Below, piece after piece: positions 63,360-64,000 of a stretch of 64,000 bases of DNA (position 1 is the first letter of the stretch; each line of letters opens with the position of its first letter). The notes under the pieces were generated by a model. It searched no databases. It saw only the letters and a program-made list of their open reading frames with translations, and was not told the origin of the DNA. Source of the DNA: Mucilaginibacter aquatilis (GTDB taxonomy: Bacteria; Bacteroidota; Bacteroidia; Sphingobacteriales; Sphingobacteriaceae); the NCBI RefSeq assembly GCF_009755275.1, contig NZ_WQLA01000002.1, positions 1-64,000 of the forward strand, in the 5' to 3' direction. The translations under genes and the position numbers were made by a program.

Positions 63360-64000
63360 ATGGAAATGGAAAACAACCTGCCACCCGTTCCTGAAACGAG
63401 CTTGGTTAGTAATAAAATAGATAAAGAGGGTAACGTAAACCTTGACCAAATCACTACCGACGACGTTAAAAAATATGAGAGCGTTAACAAAGACCTTAAC
63501 CCGGCCGATGTAAACTCCATATTAAACTATGGTGCCGACATACAAGGCTCAATGGAAAAGTACAGTAACCAGTTCTTGTCATCGGTACGTACATATAACT
63601 CGGGCGAGGTTGGTTTACTGGTGAACGAACTGCTTACCGAGCTTAATTATATTGATATTGATGAGCTGAATCAAAATGCGTTCAGTCGTTTCATAGCCGG
63701 TATACCGTTTCTTAAAAAAATGGTATTTGATGCTAAAAAGCTTTTTCAGAAATACGACACCGTTGTTAACAATATCGATAAAATCACCAATAAAATTAAA
63801 GCCGGTCGTGTAAACTCCATTAAAGATAATGCCTCGCTGCAAACCATGTTTGATAGCAATGTAGGCTACATTAAACAAATGGAGGAGCTGATTATAGCCG
63901 GACAGATCAAATACCAGGAGCTAAGCGAAAAGCTGGCAGTAATGGATGGTAACCCGGCAGCGTATCAAGATTACGAAATTGCCGATATGCGCGATTTTGT
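63360..64000 (+). CDS. TelA-family toxic anion resistance protein, 5' part
   Basis: An open frame from the ATG at 63360 runs 213 codons to the window end without a stop. It starts MEMENNLPPVPETSLVSNK and contains FIAGIPFLKKMVFDAKKLFQKYDTVV, NNIDKITNKIKAG and YIKQMEELIIAGQIKYQELSEKL, typical of the TelA (KlaA/YceH-like) family. These helical proteins belong to Ter systems. It is truncated by the window edge, and an ATG at 63366 is an alternative start. It lies beyond two palindromic repeats after the second terD. Confidence 0.88.
   Translation, partial: MEMENNLPPVPETSLVSNKIDKEGNVNLDQITTDDVKKYESVNKDLNPADVNSILNYGADIQGSMEKYSNQFLSSVRTYNSGEVGLLVNELLTELNYIDIDELNQNAFSRFIAGIPFLKKMVFDAKKLFQKYDTVVNNIDKITNKIKAGRVNSIKDNASLQTMFDSNVGYIKQMEELIIAGQIKYQELSEKLAVMDGNPAAYQDYEIADMRDF

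Overview
This window is chromosomal sequence from a Bacteroidota bacterium, most likely family Sphingobacteriaceae (Mucilaginibacter/Pedobacter-like). The support is a TonB-dependent receptor with a carboxypeptidase-like N-terminal domain, many secreted glycosidases and esterases with SPI-type signals ending in AQ, a fused ThrA, a TPP riboswitch ahead of a receptor/PnuC pair, weak Shine-Dalgarno sequences, and repeated Bacteroidota-type -7 boxes (TAnnTTTG). The genus is an inference. I see no phage, transposase, integrase or CRISPR array.

Layout. 247-1662 is an RsmB/RsmF-type rRNA methyltransferase. 1782-7299 is the threonine operon: a 16-residue Thr/Ile leader peptide, a transcription attenuator, thrA (fused aspartokinase/homoserine dehydrogenase), thrB, a DUF4180 gene and thrC. 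7300-7728 holds dispersed repeats. 7729-10011 carries the GTPases der and era on the minus strand, followed by an initiator tRNA-fMet. 10232-17342 is an accessory stretch of secreted proteins: a GH29-type fucosidase, an SGNH-like DUF4886 protein, two alpha/beta hydrolases and two exported unknowns. 17462-23245 has a 49-residue membrane protein, an orphan ECF sigma factor, an FAD oxidoreductase, an aldo/keto reductase with an AraC regulator, and a membrane protein coupled to a winged-helix regulator. 23354-27764 includes rlmD-type and aspS genes. 28440-32945 is a thiamine-responsive operon: TPP riboswitch, TonB receptor, PnuC-type transporter and an acyl-CoA dehydrogenase-like gene.

33022-40122 holds a GH3 enzyme, a beta-barrel protein, and a glycosyltransferase/ABC exporter/DUF5672 cluster. 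40286-43195 is gcvP. 43584-47148 carries an SDR, a GHL10 lipoprotein-like glycosidase and a membrane-anchored coiled-coil protein. 47302-50096 looks phosphate-related: a PhoR-like kinase, a DUF47/PhoU-like protein and a Pit transporter. 50148-59693 has DUF4197, lnt, murQ, two paralogous S41 (Ctp) proteases, a cyclophilin and small unknowns. 59809-64000 ends in a porin-like gene and the start of a Ter stress module: HAD, PRTase, TerD, TerD and TelA, the last cut by the window edge.

The best leads are the threonine attenuator, which can be drawn completely from the sequence with mutually exclusive hairpins; the TPP-controlled operon ending in an unexpected acyl-CoA dehydrogenase-like gene; the HAD-PRTase-TerD-TerD-TelA module; a 96-nt element present twice at the same length with internal units apparently exchanged; and a group of genes whose start codon lies 4-7 nt after a -7 box, suggesting leaderless mRNAs.
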